Below are positions 8,448-10,217 of a stretch of 10,217 nucleotides of DNA, piece after piece. Made by a program: the position numbers and the translations under genes. The notes under the pieces are model-generated. The model did not search any database, was not told the origin of the DNA, and was given only the letters and a program-made list of their open reading frames with translations. Each line of letters begins with the position of its first letter. Within the stretch, counting starts at the first letter, position 1. This DNA is from Podochytrium sp. JEL0797 (lineage: Eukaryota > Chytridiomycota > Chytridiomycetes > Chytridiales > Chytriomycetaceae): positions 1 through 10,217 of the forward strand of contig JADGJG010000982.1 of the NCBI GenBank assembly GCA_027596195.1, given 5' to 3'.

Positions 8448-10217
8448 ATGTCGACAAAGAAGCCGAGCGCAGCTGCATCGCTCGCACACAAGTTACTCGC
8501 ACAGCACCACCACACACCCACCCCACCCACTTCTGCCTCGCACGCCCTCGCTGCCGAAGCCCCGCTCGACCCTGAACACCCGAGCAGCTCCAGCGACGAG
8601 GACCACGATGACGATGATGAGTCGTCCATGCTGTTGTTTGCGGACATGCATTTGTCCAAGAAGGTGGGGCATGGCTATTTCTATGGTGGTAATTGGAAAT
8701 GCTGATTTGGATTTCGTTCGAAACCCCTTAGAGCCTCTACATCAACCAGACGGACGCTCATGTGGCCAAACTCACGACCTTGTTGACGAGTCGCATTGAA
8801 CAGGGACAAGGTGTGTGTTGTGTTTGTGTTGGTGGCAAAGCGAAGGAAAACGTGTGGCCCAGCGCGTGTCCTCCCCTCGCCACTTCCACCTCGAATTCAT
8901 TCTCCAAAAAAATAACAGGCGAAGCCGTGCTCGAAATTGGTGTCGAAGACGACGGCACGAGCATGCATCTCACGAAACCCGAGTTTGACGAGTCCCTCAA
9001 GAACCTGACGAGATGTGCGGACGCGCTGTTGTGCGATGTGACGGTGTTGCATGAGCGTAGGGTTTTGATGCTGCAAATGTCAAATAATCTGGTGTGTTGG
9101 GTGTGGGTGTGTGTTTGGTGTTGTCTGTTGACTGATTTTTTGTTTCGATACACACGTACGCGCACACGTGCGCCGCAGACTTCGACCTCTTCTTCTTCGG
9201 CGGACATTGAAAACAATGTTCCAGCCACGAATGTACGTGAACAGAGTCCGGATTCTCACCAAAATCAAATTCTCACCAAAATCAACTCACCCCGCTTGCG
9301 CCACACCTCACCACAGAACTCCCAAGTTACTTCTCCAACCTCCCCTCAAACCCCTGACCTCGAATCTGCCGCCAAATCTCATAGTCCTCCTGATCATCCA
9401 CCTGCACCGATGCCGTCGTGCACCTCCACCGCGACAACGACGGACCCTTTGTCCTCTTCTGCAAAGGAAGGCGCGGGGTATTACTACGCGCATGTACTTA
9501 TCCGCAAACGCGCGGGTCAAATTGAAGACATGAATGAATTGAGGATAGCTGTGGTTGGAAATGTGGATGCTGGTACACAAAACCCCCTCTTCTTTCCATC
9601 CCTTCCTTCTTTCTCTCACTTGCTATTCCCCCACCCGCTTCCCACCCCCATAAAACTCACTCCCTCTCCAATCAGGAAAATCCACCCTCCTCGGAGTCCT
9701 CACCAAAAACGTGCTCGACGACGGACGCGGCAAAGCCCGCGTGAACCTGTTTCGACACAAACACGAGCTCGAAACGGGACGTACGTCGTCTGTCGGGCTT
9801 GAGATTATGGGGTTCACGTCGATGGGGCAGGTGGTCACGAGTGAGCTTGTTCATGGGCCTTTGACGAAACAGAAGTTGAATTGGGATGATGTTACTGGGT
9901 GTGCTTCGAAGGTTTGTTTTTTTTCGGAGGGGGTGGGTGGGGGGTTCTGATGTGTTTTTTTACGGTGAAAAGGTGATTTCGTTCTTTGACCTCGCTGGGC
10001 ATGAAAAGTACCTCAAAACGACTGTTTTTGGGATGACGGGATGTTCTCCGGATTTCGTTATGCTCATGATTGGTGCGAACGCGGGAATTATTGGAATGAC
10101 AAAAGGTTTGTTTGGGGGGCGGGGGGGTGGGGTGGGGGGCGGCGTTTGTGTGTTAGGGGCCTCGCGGTGGTGGCGGGGTTGAGGGTGCGGGGGGGTGGGG
10201 GGGTGGGGGTGAGGGTG
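8448..10217 (+). CDS. GTP-binding protein 1/2 family GTPase, 3' truncated
   Basis: Elongation-factor-like GTPase of the GTPBP1/GTPBP2 family, known in animals for roles in mRNA turnover and ribosome rescue. Secure exons: 8448-8663, 8732-8810, 8919 to about 9061 or 9091, an exon ending at 9572, 9676-9911 and 9973-10105; the gene then enters an intron that runs off the window. The N-terminus is low-complexity and acidic ([12 protein letters not shown]). The family-specific upstream domain follows ([29 protein letters not shown], then HVLIRKRAG). The P-loop G1 motif GNVDAGKS is split by an intron after GNVDAG. After that come [17 protein letters not shown] (switch I region) and the G3 motif DLAGHEKY, continuing into TTVFGMTG and [14 protein letters not shown]4 and G5 lie beyond the edge. 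Exon structure between 9062 and 9466 is unresolved: the frame is open throughout but looks low-complexity, with possible splice sites at 9092/9178 and 9233/9466. The start at 8448 is the first ATG after the A-rich leader in the only frame that gives acceptable splicing. Confidence 0.9.
10106..10217 (+). other. G-rich intron, partial
   Basis: This starts with donor GTTTGT right after the GTPase exon ending at 10105, and runs past the window. It is dominated by long G-runs (runs of six or seven G at 10114-10127, and repeated four- to seven-G blocks to 10217). The non-template strand could form G-quadruplexes. No coding signal is seen beyond 10105. Confidence 0.65.

Noticed and set aside
8762..9802. 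A single 346-codon open frame on the plus strand read as one uninterrupted gene.
   Set aside because: It runs through clear GT-AG introns (8811-8918, 9573-9675), and the GTPase G1 motif is completed only after splicing at 9572/9676, where the frame changes.
1..10217. CRISPR array, transposon, insertion sequence, tRNA or rRNA gene.
   Set aside because: I saw no spaced direct repeats, transposase or reverse transcriptase motifs, terminal inverted repeats or RNA-gene signatures; the repeats present are short tandem arrays inside coding or intron sequence.

Overview
This is a eukaryotic nuclear window, most likely from a fungus and perhaps an early-diverging (chytrid-like) one. The genes are compact and packed on both strands. 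They are split by many short GT-AG introns, mostly 48 to 175 bases, and the standard genetic code applies. The SET-domain gene matches the fungal Set9 (Suv4-20 type) family better than animal or plant relatives. The organism assignment is an inference from gene content and intron style.

Layout, left to right. (1) Positions 1-363, plus strand: the 3' end of a glycine-rich protein carrying a Glu-Gly-Ala-Met-(Lys/Asn)-Gly repeat. (2) 515-2580, minus strand: a four-exon F-box/leucine-rich-repeat protein, probably the substrate receptor of an SCF ubiquitin ligase. (3) 2649-6495, minus strand: a 14-exon histone H4 lysine-20 methyltransferase of the Set9/Suv4-20 family. It has a PWWP segment and a Tudor-like segment downstream of the SET domain. 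(4) 6524-8372, plus strand: a seven-exon AOS1/SAE1, the smaller subunit of the SUMO E1 activating enzyme. It starts only 28 bases from the divergent methyltransferase start. (5) From 8448 off the right edge, plus strand: a translational GTPase of the GTPBP1/GTPBP2 family, cut by the window end.

The exon models of genes 2, 3 and 4 were assembled by hand. Every junction keeps reading phase, and the totals are 621, 894 and 425 residues. The weakest spots are the last exon of the methyltransferase, the first intron of the F-box gene, and the 9062-9466 stretch of the GTPase gene.

The genes do not form one pathway. Two are ubiquitin or ubiquitin-like system parts (F-box protein, SUMO E1), one writes a chromatin mark, and one is an RNA/translation-linked GTPase. 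The most unusual signals are two. One is a base-composition sawtooth: within most exons the sense strand runs from C-ending codons at the 5' end to G/T-ending codons at the 3' end, then resets at the next exon. The other is the writer-plus-reader (SET, PWWP, Tudor-like) architecture of the methyltransferase.
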